From contig DJVQ01000068.1 of the NCBI GenBank assembly GCA_002441265.1, positions 1 through 32,258 on the forward strand: a DNA stretch of 32,258 nt, in the 5' to 3' direction. How positions within the stretch are numbered: the first letter of the stretch is position 1; each line of letters begins with the position of its first letter. This document shows, piece after piece, positions 24,101 to 31,869 of this stretch. The stretch is from Syntrophaceae bacterium UBA6252. GTDB taxonomy: Bacteria > Desulfobacterota > Syntrophia > Syntrophales > UBA6807. Under the pieces are notes generated by a model. The model was not told the DNA's origin. It searched no databases and was given only the letters and a program-made list of their open reading frames with translations. The position numbers were made by a program, and so were the translations under genes.

Positions 24101-24156
24101 GTTTGGTCCCATGGGGATTTTCATGACTTCCCGGTCAGTACGAAGGAGGATCGCCG

Positions 24157-24321
24157 GTGATCGAATCGAAGGTGGCAACGGACGAACTGATGGACAGACG
24201 GATTGTGGAAAAGAAGATCCGGGAAGGATCGATACAAGGGGAAGTGCTCGATGATTACAGGAGGAGCCTTCCCGATCTCTTCGAAAACGCGGAAGAAATC
24301 GTGATCGGCAGGGAGGAGTGA
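24157..24321 (+). CDS. Small conserved-looking protein upstream of tatD
   Basis: A 54-residue acidic, helical protein starting with GTG at 24157, preceded by a very good ribosome binding site (AAGGAGGA, 6 bases away). The sequence VIESKVATDELMDRRIVEKK is followed by a segment ending SLPDLFENAEEIVIGREE. The charged heptad-like pattern suggests a helical hairpin. From memory, similar short proteins with a SLPD...ENAEEI ending occur in related bacteria next to unrelated genes; I cannot assign a function. It ends 9 bases before the tatD start, so the two are probably one transcript. Confidence 0.65.
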   Translation: MIESKVATDELMDRRIVEKKIREGSIQGEVLDDYRRSLPDLFENAEEIVIGREE

Positions 24322-24330
24322 GCGAACGCG

Positions 24331-25119
24331 GTGGTCCTGGTAGACACCCACTGCCACATTGAGATGCGGTCCTTCGACAGGGACCGGAAGGCAGTCATCG
24401 AAAGGGCTCGAAGCCTCGGCGTCCGGAACATGATCGCCGTCGGCGTGGATCTCGAGGACAGCCGGAGGGCCGTGACCGTGGCCGGAACATTCGACGGCGT
24501 CTTCGCCGCAGTCGGCATCCACCCCCACGACGCGAAGAAAATCGACGGGAAAACCTACGACATTCTGAAGCAACTCGCCGACAACGACCGGGTGGTCGCC
24601 TGGGGGGAAATCGGCCTCGATTTCTTTCGGAACCTGTCGCCCCGGGCCGAGCAGAACCGCCGCTTCCGGGAACAGCTGGATCTGGCGGACGACCTGAACC
24701 TGCCCGTGATCATCCATGACCGGGACGCCCACGGGGAGACCCTGGGAATCCTGAAACAGTGGAAGGGCGGGAGAACCGGGGGAAAACGCGGCGTCGTCCA
24801 CTGCTTTTCCGGAGACACCGCCATGGCCCAGGCCTGCATCGACCTCGGCTTCTATATCTCCATCCCCGCCACCGTCACTTACAGGAACGCGAGCCGGACC
24901 AGGGACGTGGTCCGCGCGGTGCCCATGGAACGCCTCCTCATCGAAACGGACGCCCCCTTTCTGTCCCCCGAACCCCTCCGGAGGGAGCGCAACGAGCCCG
25001 CCCACGTCCTCTACACGGCGCGGAAGGTCGCCGAGATCCGGGGCATGGAACCGGAGCAGGCGGGGGAGATCACAAGCCGGAACGCTTCGGAACTCTTCGG
25101 TTTCGAGGTTTTTCCTTGA
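24331..25119 (+). CDS. tatD: TatD-family metal-dependent DNase/hydrolase
   Basis: A 262-residue TIM-barrel hydrolase. The metal ligands are present: HxH in VDTHCHIE (residues 5-11), Glu in WGEIGLDFF, His in IIHDRDAH and in VVHCFSG, and Asp in LIETDAPFLSPEP. TatD proteins are Mg2+-dependent 3'-5' exonucleases or deoxyribonucleases with roles in DNA repair and quality control. The start is GTG at 24331, which gives the usual family N-terminus. The length is standard. A sigma-70 promoter for the thiamine operon overlaps the last codons, so the thiamine genes are a separate transcription unit. Confidence 0.95.
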   Translation: MVLVDTHCHIEMRSFDRDRKAVIERARSLGVRNMIAVGVDLEDSRRAVTVAGTFDGVFAAVGIHPHDAKKIDGKTYDILKQLADNDRVVAWGEIGLDFFRNLSPRAEQNRRFREQLDLADDLNLPVIIHDRDAHGETLGILKQWKGGRTGGKRGVVHCFSGDTAMAQACIDLGFYISIPATVTYRNASRTRDVVRAVPMERLLIETDAPFLSPEPLRRERNEPAHVLYTARKVAEIRGMEPEQAGEITSRNASELFGFEVFP

Positions 25120-25144
25120 AAGAACGTTTTCTTTGGGGTATATT
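25116..25144 (+). promoter_or_regulatory. Sigma-70 promoter of the thiamine operon
   Basis: TTGAAA (25116-25121) and TATATT (25139-25144) are separated by exactly 17 bases. Transcription would begin near 25151, about 16 bases before the riboswitch aptamer. The -35 box includes the tatD stop codon. Confidence 0.8.
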
Positions 25145-25166
25145 TCTGCCTTGAAAATTTGAATCG

Positions 25167-25239
25167 GTCTCCAGGGGTGCTGACAAGCTGAGAGATACCC
25201 TTTGAACCTGATCTGGGTAATGCCAGCGAAGGGAGAGAC
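25167..25239 (+). promoter_or_regulatory. TPP riboswitch (THI element)
   Basis: The aptamer shows the conserved THI-box segments in order: GGGGTGC, CTGAGAGATACCC, GAACCTGATCTGGGTAATGCC and AGCGAAGGGA. The closing helix P1 is formed by GTCTC (25167-25171) with GAGAC (25235-25239). Binding of thiamine pyrophosphate stabilises this fold and turns the operon off. A terminator hairpin follows 37 bases downstream, so regulation is probably by premature transcription termination. Confidence 0.97.
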
Positions 25240-25275
25240 TTCCGACATCTTTTCCAAGAATCGGTTTTTTCTTCC

Positions 25276-25309
25276 CGCCGTGCCCTGAATCCCAGGCATG
25301 GCGTTTTTT
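25276..25309 (+). terminator. Riboswitch-controlled intrinsic terminator
   Basis: CGCCGTGCC (25276-25284) pairs with GGCATGGCG (25295-25303) with one G-U pair, followed by six T (25304-25309). It lies between the TPP aptamer and the first structural gene, where it serves as the expression platform. I could not establish the competing antiterminator by eye. Confidence 0.88.
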
Positions 25310-25356
25310 ATTCCCCCTTTTTCGGTTCCCCTGACGCCGATAGAAAGACGGTCCCC

Positions 25357-26010
25357 ATGAAGGAGGCCATCGTCCTTTCAGACGGTGTCATCGAAAACAA
25401 CGCATTCCTCGGAAACTTCCTGGACGGCAGGGAGGGCGCCTTCCTCGTCTGCGCCGACGGGGCCGTCCGCCATCTCGCCTCGACGGGGCGCGTCCCCGCC
25501 GCGATCGTCGGCGACATGGATTCGGCCGACCCGGAGGAGATCGCCCGATTCCGGGCCCGGGGCAGCGAGATCCTCGTCTACCCGAAGGACAAGGACAAGA
25601 CGGACACCCAGCTTGCCGTCGAACTGGCCATCGACCGGGGATACCGGACGGTGTCCCTTCTCGGCGCCCTGGGGGGAAGGATCGACCACGCCCTGGCCAA
25701 CATCTCCCTTCTTTTTCTCGGGAAGAAGCGGGACGCCCGGATCCGGATCGTCGAGCCATCCTGCGAGCTCTATCTCCTGTCCGGCAGCGAGGTCCTGGAG
25801 GGGGAACCGGGGCAGACGGTGTCGCTTCTCCCCATCGCGGAGGCGGCCCGGGGAATCACCCTGACGGGATTCCAGTACCCCTTGTCCGACGGGACCCTGG
25901 AAATGGGAAATCCCTTCACGATCAGCAATCGCCTGGCGGAAGCCCGGGGAACGGTCACCGTCCGGGAGGGGACGGTGCTGGTGGTCCGTTATTTCGTCGA
26001 GGCAACGTAG
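25357..26010 (+). CDS. thiN: Thiamine pyrophosphokinase
   Basis: A 217-residue enzyme transferring pyrophosphate from ATP to thiamine to form TPP. The N-terminal Rossmann-like domain has CADGAVRHL, the signature IVGDMDSADPEE (about 51-62) and DKDKTDTQLAVELA; these acidic motifs bind Mg-ATP. GALGGRIDHALANI follows, and a C-terminal beta domain holds the thiamine site (GNPFTISNRL). It is the first gene after the riboswitch. This family uses free thiamine, not thiamine phosphate, which affects how the rest of the pathway must run. The gene name here follows the Bacillus usage and should not be confused with the ThiN domain of the next protein. The ribosome binding site is weak. Confidence 0.93.
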   Translation: MKEAIVLSDGVIENNAFLGNFLDGREGAFLVCADGAVRHLASTGRVPAAIVGDMDSADPEEIARFRARGSEILVYPKDKDKTDTQLAVELAIDRGYRTVSLLGALGGRIDHALANISLLFLGKKRDARIRIVEPSCELYLLSGSEVLEGEPGQTVSLLPIAEAARGITLTGFQYPLSDGTLEMGNPFTISNRLAEARGTVTVREGTVLVVRYFVEAT

Positions 26011-26027
26011 CGGAAAGGCGGCGAAGC

Positions 26028-27386
26028 ATGAAACCGGCAAGAGTGCTCACCATCGCGGGGTCCGATTCGGGCGGCGGCGCCGGAATCCAGGCGGACCTGA
26101 AGACCATCACCGTCCTGGGGGGCTTCGGCATGACGGTGGTGACCGCCCTCACGGCGCAGAACACGCTGGGCGTCTCGGGAATCCACGAGGTCCCCGTCCC
26201 CTTCATCGAGGCCCAGTTCGACGCCGTGGTCCCCGACATCGGAGTGGACGCCGCCAAGACGGGAATGCTTTCCAGCCCGGAGATCATCCGTGCGGTGGCC
26301 GGCAGGGTCCGGCGGTACGGCATCGAAACACTCGTCGTCGATCCCGTCATGGTGGCCAAGGGCGGGGCCTCCCTCCTCCGGGAAGAGGCGAAGGCCACCC
26401 TCGTTACGGAGCTTCTTCCCCTCGCTTTCGTCCTCACGCCGAACATCCCCGAGGCGGAAGCCCTCACGGGGAGGGCCGTGGCTTCCCGGGAGGACATGAA
26501 GGAAGCGGCGCGCGTCCTTCACGGCATGGGGGCGAAACACGTGGTCATCAAGGGGGGGCACCTTCCCGGGGAGGCCGTCGATCTGCTCTTCGACGGAAAG
26601 GAGAGTTTCTTTTTCACATCCCCCCGGATTGACACGAAGGACACCCACGGCACGGGATGCACCTTTTCGGCGGCCGTGGCCACGGAACTCGCCCTGGGAA
26701 GGACCGTCCACGAGGCCGTCGCAGGGGCGAAGGAGTTCATCACCGGCGCCATACGCCACGGCCTGCGGATCGGCCAGGGCCACGGTCCGGCGGACCCGTT
26801 CGCCTTCCTCCGGAGAGAGACGGAACGGTACCCCGTCCTCCAGGCCCTGAAGAAGGCCCACCGGATGCTGGCCGAAAACCGTTGCGGCAACATCATCCCG
26901 GAGGTCCAGTCCAACCTGGGATTCGCCCTTCCCGGGGCAAGGGGCGTAGAGGACGTGGCGGCCTTCCCCGGCAGGATTCTCAAGGTCGGCGAAGAGGCGC
27001 GGTCGTTCATCGACCCCGAATTCGGCGCTTCCCGCCACGTGGCGCGGATCATTCTCACGGCCATGAGATTCGACGAAAACCTCCGGTCGGCCATGAACAT
27101 CCGGTTTTCCGAGGAAGTGATCGAAGCCGCCCGGGAGCTGGGGTACGGCATCGATTCCTTCGACCGGGCCGGGGAGCCGGAGGAGGTGAAGCGCAAGGAG
27201 GGCTCGACCCTCGAATGGGGCACCGGGACCGTTCTGTCCCGGGGCCGCGGCATCCCCGATCTGATTTACGACCGGGGGGAGATGGGAAAGGAGCCCATGG
27301 TCCGGATCCTGGGGACCTTCCCCGAAGAAGTGGCCGCCAAGGCCGTCCAGATTTCCCGGAAGCTCCGGAAGAGCGAGGGAATGTAA
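26028..27386 (+). CDS. thiD: Fusion: HMP/HMP-P kinase (ThiD) with ThiN-type thiamine-phosphate synthase
   Basis: A 452-residue bifunctional protein. Residues 1-260 are ThiD, which phosphorylates hydroxymethylpyrimidine and its phosphate: TIAGSDSGGGAGIQADLKT, VDPVMVAKGG, TPNIPEAEALTG and the anion-hole motif DTHGTGCTFSAA (205-216, catalytic Cys at 211). Residues about 265-452 are a ThiN domain, the archaeal-type thiamine-phosphate synthase that joins HMP-PP to thiazole phosphate: IIPEVQSNLGFALPGA, DVAAFPGRI and GASRHVARII. An arginine (316) and histidine (337) stand where conserved residues of catalytic ThiN domains are expected. ThiD-ThiN fusions are known in archaea and some bacteria. A separate ThiE is encoded in the same operon, so the coupling step is represented twice. 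It lies 17 bases after the pyrophosphokinase gene. Confidence 0.93.
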   Translation: MKPARVLTIAGSDSGGGAGIQADLKTITVLGGFGMTVVTALTAQNTLGVSGIHEVPVPFIEAQFDAVVPDIGVDAAKTGMLSSPEIIRAVAGRVRRYGIETLVVDPVMVAKGGASLLREEAKATLVTELLPLAFVLTPNIPEAEALTGRAVASREDMKEAARVLHGMGAKHVVIKGGHLPGEAVDLLFDGKESFFFTSPRIDTKDTHGTGCTFSAAVATELALGRTVHEAVAGAKEFITGAIRHGLRIGQGHGPADPFAFLRRETERYPVLQALKKAHRMLAENRCGNIIPEVQSNLGFALPGARGVEDVAAFPGRILKVGEEARSFIDPEFGASRHVARIILTAMRFDENLRSAMNIRFSEEVIEAARELGYGIDSFDRAGEPEEVKRKEGSTLEWGTGTVLSRGRGIPDLIYDRGEMGKEPMVRILGTFPEEVAAKAVQISRKLRKSEGM

Positions 27387-27411
27387 TAAACCCTTTTTCA
27401 TGGAGGAACCC

Positions 27412-28191
27412 ATGGCGCTGAGCGAACGGATCATCACGAAAGCCATCATCGACCGTTTCTTTCACAAATTCCTCGATTACACGGAAGTGGACGTCGCCGT
27501 CGTCGGCGGCGGCCCCTCGGGGCTCGTGGCCTCCTGTTATCTCGCCGAGGCGGGCCGGAAGGTGGCCGTCTTCGAGCGGAAGCTGAGCATCGGCGGTGGG
27601 ATGTGGGGCGGGGGGATGATGTTCAACGAGATCGTCGTCCAGGAGGAGGCGAAAGGCCTTCTCGACCGTTTCGGCGTCCGGACGGTGGAATACGAAAAAG
27701 GGTACTACACGGCCGACGCCGTCGAATCGGTGGTGTCGATCTGCGCCCGGGCCATGAAGGCGGGCGTGAAAATCTTCAACTGCATGACCGTGGAGGACGT
27801 GGTCGTCCGGGAGGGCCGTGTGGCCGGTCTCGTCATCGCCTGGACGCCCGTGGAAATGACGGGGCTTCACGTGGACCCCCTGACGATCATGGCCGGGACG
27901 GTCATCGACTCCACGGGGCATGACACGGAGGTCCTCCGGGTGATCGAAAGAAAAGCGGACGTCCGCCTCGAAACGCCCACGGGCAAGGTCATGGGGGAAC
28001 GGTCCATGTGCGCGGAAATCGCGGAGAAACAGACCCTGGAAAACACCCGCGAAATCTGCCCCGGCGTTTACGTGGCCGGCATGTCGGCCAACGCCGCCTA
28101 CGGCGGCCCGCGGATGGGGCCGATCTTCGGCGGGATGCTTCTCTCCGGCAAAAAAGCGGCGGAGATGATCCTCGGGGAACGGGAACGATAA
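27412..28191 (+). CDS. thi4: Thi4-type thiazole synthase (sulfide-using form)
   Basis: A 259-residue FAD/NAD-binding enzyme that makes the thiamine thiazole from NAD, glycine and sulfur. The start at 27412 follows GGAGG; the ATG 12 bases earlier precedes no such site. The dinucleotide fold is clear (VDVAVVGGGPSGLVAS, 26-41), followed by GGGMWGGGMMFNEIVV and a C-terminal NAAYGGPRMGPIFGGML. In suicidal yeast Thi4 a cysteine donates the sulfur; here the equivalent site reads DSTGHDTEV with His170, as in the archaeal catalytic enzymes that use free sulfide and iron. That implies an anaerobic, sulfide-containing cell. It replaces the usual ThiG/ThiS/ThiH set, none of which is in the operon. Confidence 0.93.
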   Translation: MALSERIITKAIIDRFFHKFLDYTEVDVAVVGGGPSGLVASCYLAEAGRKVAVFERKLSIGGGMWGGGMMFNEIVVQEEAKGLLDRFGVRTVEYEKGYYTADAVESVVSICARAMKAGVKIFNCMTVEDVVVREGRVAGLVIAWTPVEMTGLHVDPLTIMAGTVIDSTGHDTEVLRVIERKADVRLETPTGKVMGERSMCAEIAEKQTLENTREICPGVYVAGMSANAAYGGPRMGPIFGGMLLSGKKAAEMILGERER

Positions 28192-28222
28192 AAAAACAGG
28201 AAAGCCATGAGAGAGGTTCGCC

Positions 28223-29515
28223 ATGACGCAACTGGAAACGGCCCGTTCGGGTAAGATATCGGAAGAAATGGAGCTTTGCGCGGCCCGGGAAGGAAGGGAC
28301 CCCGCGTTCATCCGGAAGGGCGTGGAGGAGGGGACCATCGTGGTCCTCCGGAACGCCGTTCACAAAAGCATCACGCCCCTGGCCGTCGGAAAGGGCCTCC
28401 GGACCAAGATCAACGCCAACATCGGCACCTCGAAAGACAGGGTGGATGTCGCCCTGGAGCTTGAAAAGATCCGGATCGCCGAAGCGGCGGGGGCGGACAC
28501 GGTCATGGACCTTTCCACGGGGGGCGACGTCGCGGCCATCCGCAAGGCCGTTCTCAGGGCGTCCTCCGTTCCGGTGGGCACGGTGCCCATCTATCAGGCG
28601 GCGACCCGCATGCTCGAGAAGAAGAAGGCCATCGTGGAAATGGCGCCGTCGGATCTGTTCGACGTCATCGAGGAAAACGGGAGGGACGGGGTGGATTTCA
28701 TCACCGTCCACTGCGGCGTCACCCGGGGAAGCGTCGGGAGGATCGAAGCGCAGGGAAGGGTTCTCGGAATCGTGAGCCGCGGCGGGTCCATCCTGGCCCG
28801 GTGGATGGATTACAACGAGATGGAAAACCCCCTCTACGAGCACTTCGACAAGCTGCTCGAAATCGCCCGGGAATACGACATGGTCCTCAGCCTCGGCGAC
28901 GGACTGCGGCCGGGATGCCTCTCCGACGCCACGGATCGGGGACAGGTGGAGGAACTCATCATCCTCGGCGAACTGACCCGCAGGGCCAGGGACGCCGGCG
29001 TCCAGGTCATGATCGAAGGTCCGGGGCACGTGCCCATCGGGGACATCACGTCGAACATCCTCCTGGAGAAGAACCTGTGCAACGGGGCGCCCTTTTATGT
29101 CCTCGGCCCGCTGCCCACGGACATCGCCCCGGGCTACGACCACATCACCTCGGCCATCGGCGGCGCCATCGCCGGTTCCGCGGGGGCCGATTTCCTGTGC
29201 TACGTCACCCCGTCGGAGCACCTCCGGCTCCCGGGCCTGGAAGACGTCCGGGACGGGGTCATCGCCTCGAAGATCGCAGCCCACATCGCCGACATCGCCA
29301 AAGGCTTCCCCGGCGCGCTGGAACGGGACCTCCGAATGGCCAAAGCCCGGAAGTCCTTCGACTGGGACGGGCAGGTAACCGAATCCCTGGATCCGGAAAA
29401 GACGGCGAGACTCCTGGAAAAAAGCGAGAGCGCGCAGGAGGAGGGGTGCACCATGTGCGGCGAATTCTGCGCCATCAAGCTCGGGAAAAAGGAAAGAAAG
29501 GATCACCGGCCATGA
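28223..29515 (+). CDS. thiC: Phosphomethylpyrimidine synthase ThiC (short form)
   Basis: A 430-residue radical SAM enzyme converting aminoimidazole ribotide into HMP phosphate. Typical motifs are KINANIGTS, ADTVMDLSTGGD, GTVPIYQA, DFITVHCGVT, VSRGGSI, SLGDGLRPGCL, MIEGPGHVPI and LGPLPTDIAPGYDHIT. The C-terminal cluster ligands are Cys409, Cys412 and Cys416, spaced C-x2-C-x3-C rather than the C-x2-C-x4-C of the long enterobacterial form. The protein lacks the long N-terminal extension of E. coli ThiC. The paralogue BzaF (hydroxybenzimidazole synthase) is similar in size, but control by a TPP riboswitch and the surrounding thiamine genes favour ThiC. GAGAGG serves as ribosome binding site; the end overlaps thiM by ATGA. 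Confidence 0.95.
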   Translation: MTQLETARSGKISEEMELCAAREGRDPAFIRKGVEEGTIVVLRNAVHKSITPLAVGKGLRTKINANIGTSKDRVDVALELEKIRIAEAAGADTVMDLSTGGDVAAIRKAVLRASSVPVGTVPIYQAATRMLEKKKAIVEMAPSDLFDVIEENGRDGVDFITVHCGVTRGSVGRIEAQGRVLGIVSRGGSILARWMDYNEMENPLYEHFDKLLEIAREYDMVLSLGDGLRPGCLSDATDRGQVEELIILGELTRRARDAGVQVMIEGPGHVPIGDITSNILLEKNLCNGAPFYVLGPLPTDIAPGYDHITSAIGGAIAGSAGADFLCYVTPSEHLRLPGLEDVRDGVIASKIAAHIADIAKGFPGALERDLRMAKARKSFDWDGQVTESLDPEKTARLLEKSESAQEEGCTMCGEFCAIKLGKKERKDHRP

Positions 29516-30315
29516 TCGTCACCGCGGAAAGCGTGTGGGCATGCGTCGTAAGGATCCGGGCGGCGGCGCCTCTCGTCCACAACATCACGAACTACGTGGT
29601 CATGAACACGACGGCCAACGCCCTCCTCGCCCTGGGGGCCTCCCCCGTCATGGCCCATGCCGAGGAGGAGGTCCGGGACATGGCCGCCCTGGCCGGGGCG
29701 CTGGTCATCAACCTGGGCACGATCAGCGGGCCCTGGGTCCGGTCGGCATTCCTCGCCGCCGGAGCGGCCCGGGAGAAGGGGATCCCCGTCGTTTTCGATC
29801 CCGTCGGCGCCGGGGCCACGGCGTACCGGACGAACACCTTCCGGGACCTGATCCGGGAATTCCCCCCCGCGATCATCCGGGGAAACGCATCGGAGATCCT
29901 TGCCCTGGCGACGGCGGCCTCCCGGACGAAGGGGGTGGACAGCACCGAATCGTCTGACCGGGCCCTCGACGCGGCGCGCCTCCTCAACGGGGAGACCGGC
30001 GCCGCGGTCTGCGTGAGCGGGGAAACGGACTACGTGATCCAGGGCCCCCGGCTGATCCGGGTCCGCAACGGCCACCCCATGATGCCGCGGGTGACCGGAC
30101 TCGGCTGCACCGCCTCGGCCCTCTGCGGGGCCTTCGCCGCCGTGGAGCCCGACGCAGCGGGGGCGACCGCGGCGGCCATGGCCGTCCTGGGCATGGCCGG
30201 GGAGACGGCCGCCAGGGAAGCCCCGGGCCCTGGGACGCTCCAGTATCGGATCATCGACGCCCTCTACGGAATCGGCGAAACGGACATCCGCGAACTTCTG
30301 AAAGTGGAGGAGTGA
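29512..30315 (+). CDS. thiM: Hydroxyethylthiazole kinase ThiM
   Basis: A 267-residue ribokinase-fold enzyme that phosphorylates the thiazole alcohol for salvage. The start at 29512 overlaps the thiC stop by ATGA, so translation is coupled. Visible motifs are PLVHNITNYVVMNTTANAL (20-38), LGASPVMAHAEEE (41-53), VINLGTIS, VFDPVGAGATAYR (94-106), IIRGNASEI (121-129), CVSGETDYV and the anion-hole region VTGLGCTASAL with catalytic Cys199. All family landmarks are intact and the length is standard. Its presence with Thi4 shows that the cell can both make and recycle the thiazole. Confidence 0.96.
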   Translation: MIVTAESVWACVVRIRAAAPLVHNITNYVVMNTTANALLALGASPVMAHAEEEVRDMAALAGALVINLGTISGPWVRSAFLAAGAAREKGIPVVFDPVGAGATAYRTNTFRDLIREFPPAIIRGNASEILALATAASRTKGVDSTESSDRALDAARLLNGETGAAVCVSGETDYVIQGPRLIRVRNGHPMMPRVTGLGCTASALCGAFAAVEPDAAGATAAAMAVLGMAGETAAREAPGPGTLQYRIIDALYGIGETDIRELLKVEE

Positions 30316-30317
30316 AA

Positions 30318-30953
30318 ATGAAGGGACTCTATCTCGTCACGGACCGCGACCTCTGCGGGACGAGGCCCCTGGAAGAGGTGGTCCTCCTGTCCGTCCGGGG
30401 GGGCGCCGCATGCGTCCAGATCCGGGAAAAGAACCTTTCCACCAGGGCGTTCATCGAGGAGGCCCTTCGAATCAAGGAGATTCTCGCCCCCTTCGGGGTG
30501 CCCCTCATCATCAACGACCGCGTGGACGTGGCCCTGGCCGTCCGGGCGGACGGTGTCCACGTGGGACAGGACGACATGCCTTACGAAACGGCCCGCCGCC
30601 TCATGGGTCCCGGGGCCCTCATCGGCCTTTCCGTGGAAACCTGGGAGGACGTGGAGCGGTCGGAAGGGCTGGACGTGGACTACCTCGGCGTGAGCCCCGT
30701 ATTCGAGACGCCCACCAAGACCGACACGAAAGGAAGCTGGGGCATCGAGGGGATCGAAAGAATCCGGGCCTTTTCCCGCCACCCCCTCGTCGCCATCGGC
30801 GGCATGAACCCGTCAAACGCCGGGGCGGCCGTCCGGGCGGGGGCGGACGCCGTCGCCGTGGTTTCCGCCGTCTGCGCCGCGCCGGACCCCATGCGGGTCT
30901 CCCGGGACCTCTCCCGGATCATCGAGGCGGCCGGAAAGGAACGCCGGCCGTGA
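30318..30953 (+). CDS. thiE: Thiamine-phosphate synthase ThiE
   Basis: A 211-residue TIM-barrel enzyme that condenses HMP-PP with thiazole phosphate to thiamine phosphate. GGAGGAG lies 6 bases before the ATG at 30318. Motifs are LYLVTDRDL, CVQIREKNLSTRAF, LIINDRVDVALAVRADGVH, VGQDDMPYETAR, IGLSVET, DYLGVSPVFETPTKTD and VAIGGMN. All phosphate- and pyrophosphate-binding residues expected from the family appear kept. It duplicates the function predicted for the ThiN domain of the ThiD fusion upstream in the same operon. It is followed 16 bases later by a HAD-like gene. Confidence 0.96.
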   Translation: MKGLYLVTDRDLCGTRPLEEVVLLSVRGGAACVQIREKNLSTRAFIEEALRIKEILAPFGVPLIINDRVDVALAVRADGVHVGQDDMPYETARRLMGPGALIGLSVETWEDVERSEGLDVDYLGVSPVFETPTKTDTKGSWGIEGIERIRAFSRHPLVAIGGMNPSNAGAAVRAGADAVAVVSAVCAAPDPMRVSRDLSRIIEAAGKERRP

Positions 30954-30969
30954 GCGGGAGTCCCCTCCG

Positions 30970-31818
30970 ATGAAAACCGAACGGCTCGTCGTCTTCGACT
31001 ACTCGGGAACCCTGAGCCTCGGGTCCGTCCGTTTCGCCGCTCCCGGAACCCTCATGAAAGAGCTCGAGGAAAGCGGCCTCGCCGCGCTGGGAGTGGAAAC
31101 CGTCGAGTTCTTCTGGCGGGAGATCGTCGCCCCCACGTGGGAGGAAGGGAGCACGACGAAAGCCGGTTACGCCCGGATGATCGAGAAAAGGCTCGGCGAA
31201 ATTTTCCCCGGCCGGGTACGGACGGACGGGGAGACGGCGCGCGCCGCCGCCCGGTTCGTCGGGAGCTATCTTCGCCATTCCGCCCCCGACCGCCGGTGGG
31301 AGCCTCTTCTCCGGGATCTTCTCTCCCGCGACGGAACACGGGTCGTCATCGCCACGGACCACTACGGCGAGGCGACGGCGGCCATTCTCCGCCACCTGGA
31401 GGGACTGGGGCTCCCGGCAAGGGCCGCCGCGGACGCCCCGGGGGAGGGGCCGGCGCCCGGCATCGTCGTCGCCAACTCCGCCGATGTGGGACACCCCAAG
31501 GAAGACCGGCGCTTCTGGGAAATCCTGAAGAGGAAGGAACGGCTGGAAACGGTCCGGCGGACGCTGTGCGTGGACGACTTCGGGGGCAACGAGGGAGAGG
31601 GTGACCGGTACGGCGTTCCGGAGAAAGTGAAGAAGCGGGAGGAGCAGACCCGACGGGTCCTGGAAGCGGCATTTCCCGGCGACGTCCGGATCCTGCCCTT
31701 TCTTCTCCGGTCCGGCAATCCGTCCGCCCCCCGCTCCGCTGAAAAGCATGAGGAAGACCCCCGCGGGGGCCCGATCCTCAGTACGGTGAAACAGGTCGAG
31801 GACTGGCTTGCGGAATGA
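30970..31818 (+). CDS. HAD-superfamily protein at the end of the thiamine operon
   Basis: A 282-residue protein with a HAD-like active-site layout. Motif I is VFDYSGTLS (8-16) with the nucleophile Asp10, motif II is in VIATDHYG, a candidate motif-III lysine lies in GHPKEDRRFW and motif IV is CVDDFGGNE. The residue two after the nucleophile is Ser, where true phosphatases have the acid/base Asp. It could therefore be a weak phosphatase, another HAD reaction type or a binding protein. A helical cap (about 25-105) lies between motifs I and II. Position at the end of a TPP-regulated operon suggests a role in thiamine metabolism; removing phosphate from thiamine phosphate is the step otherwise missing here. 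That role is inference. Confidence 0.7.
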   Translation: MKTERLVVFDYSGTLSLGSVRFAAPGTLMKELEESGLAALGVETVEFFWREIVAPTWEEGSTTKAGYARMIEKRLGEIFPGRVRTDGETARAAARFVGSYLRHSAPDRRWEPLLRDLLSRDGTRVVIATDHYGEATAAILRHLEGLGLPARAAADAPGEGPAPGIVVANSADVGHPKEDRRFWEILKRKERLETVRRTLCVDDFGGNEGEGDRYGVPEKVKKREEQTRRVLEAAFPGDVRILPFLLRSGNPSAPRSAEKHEEDPRGGPILSTVKQVEDWLAE

Positions 31819-31869
31819 GCGATCCGGCCCGGATCGTCCCCCCCGCGGCCTCCCCGCGCCGGATCTTTC

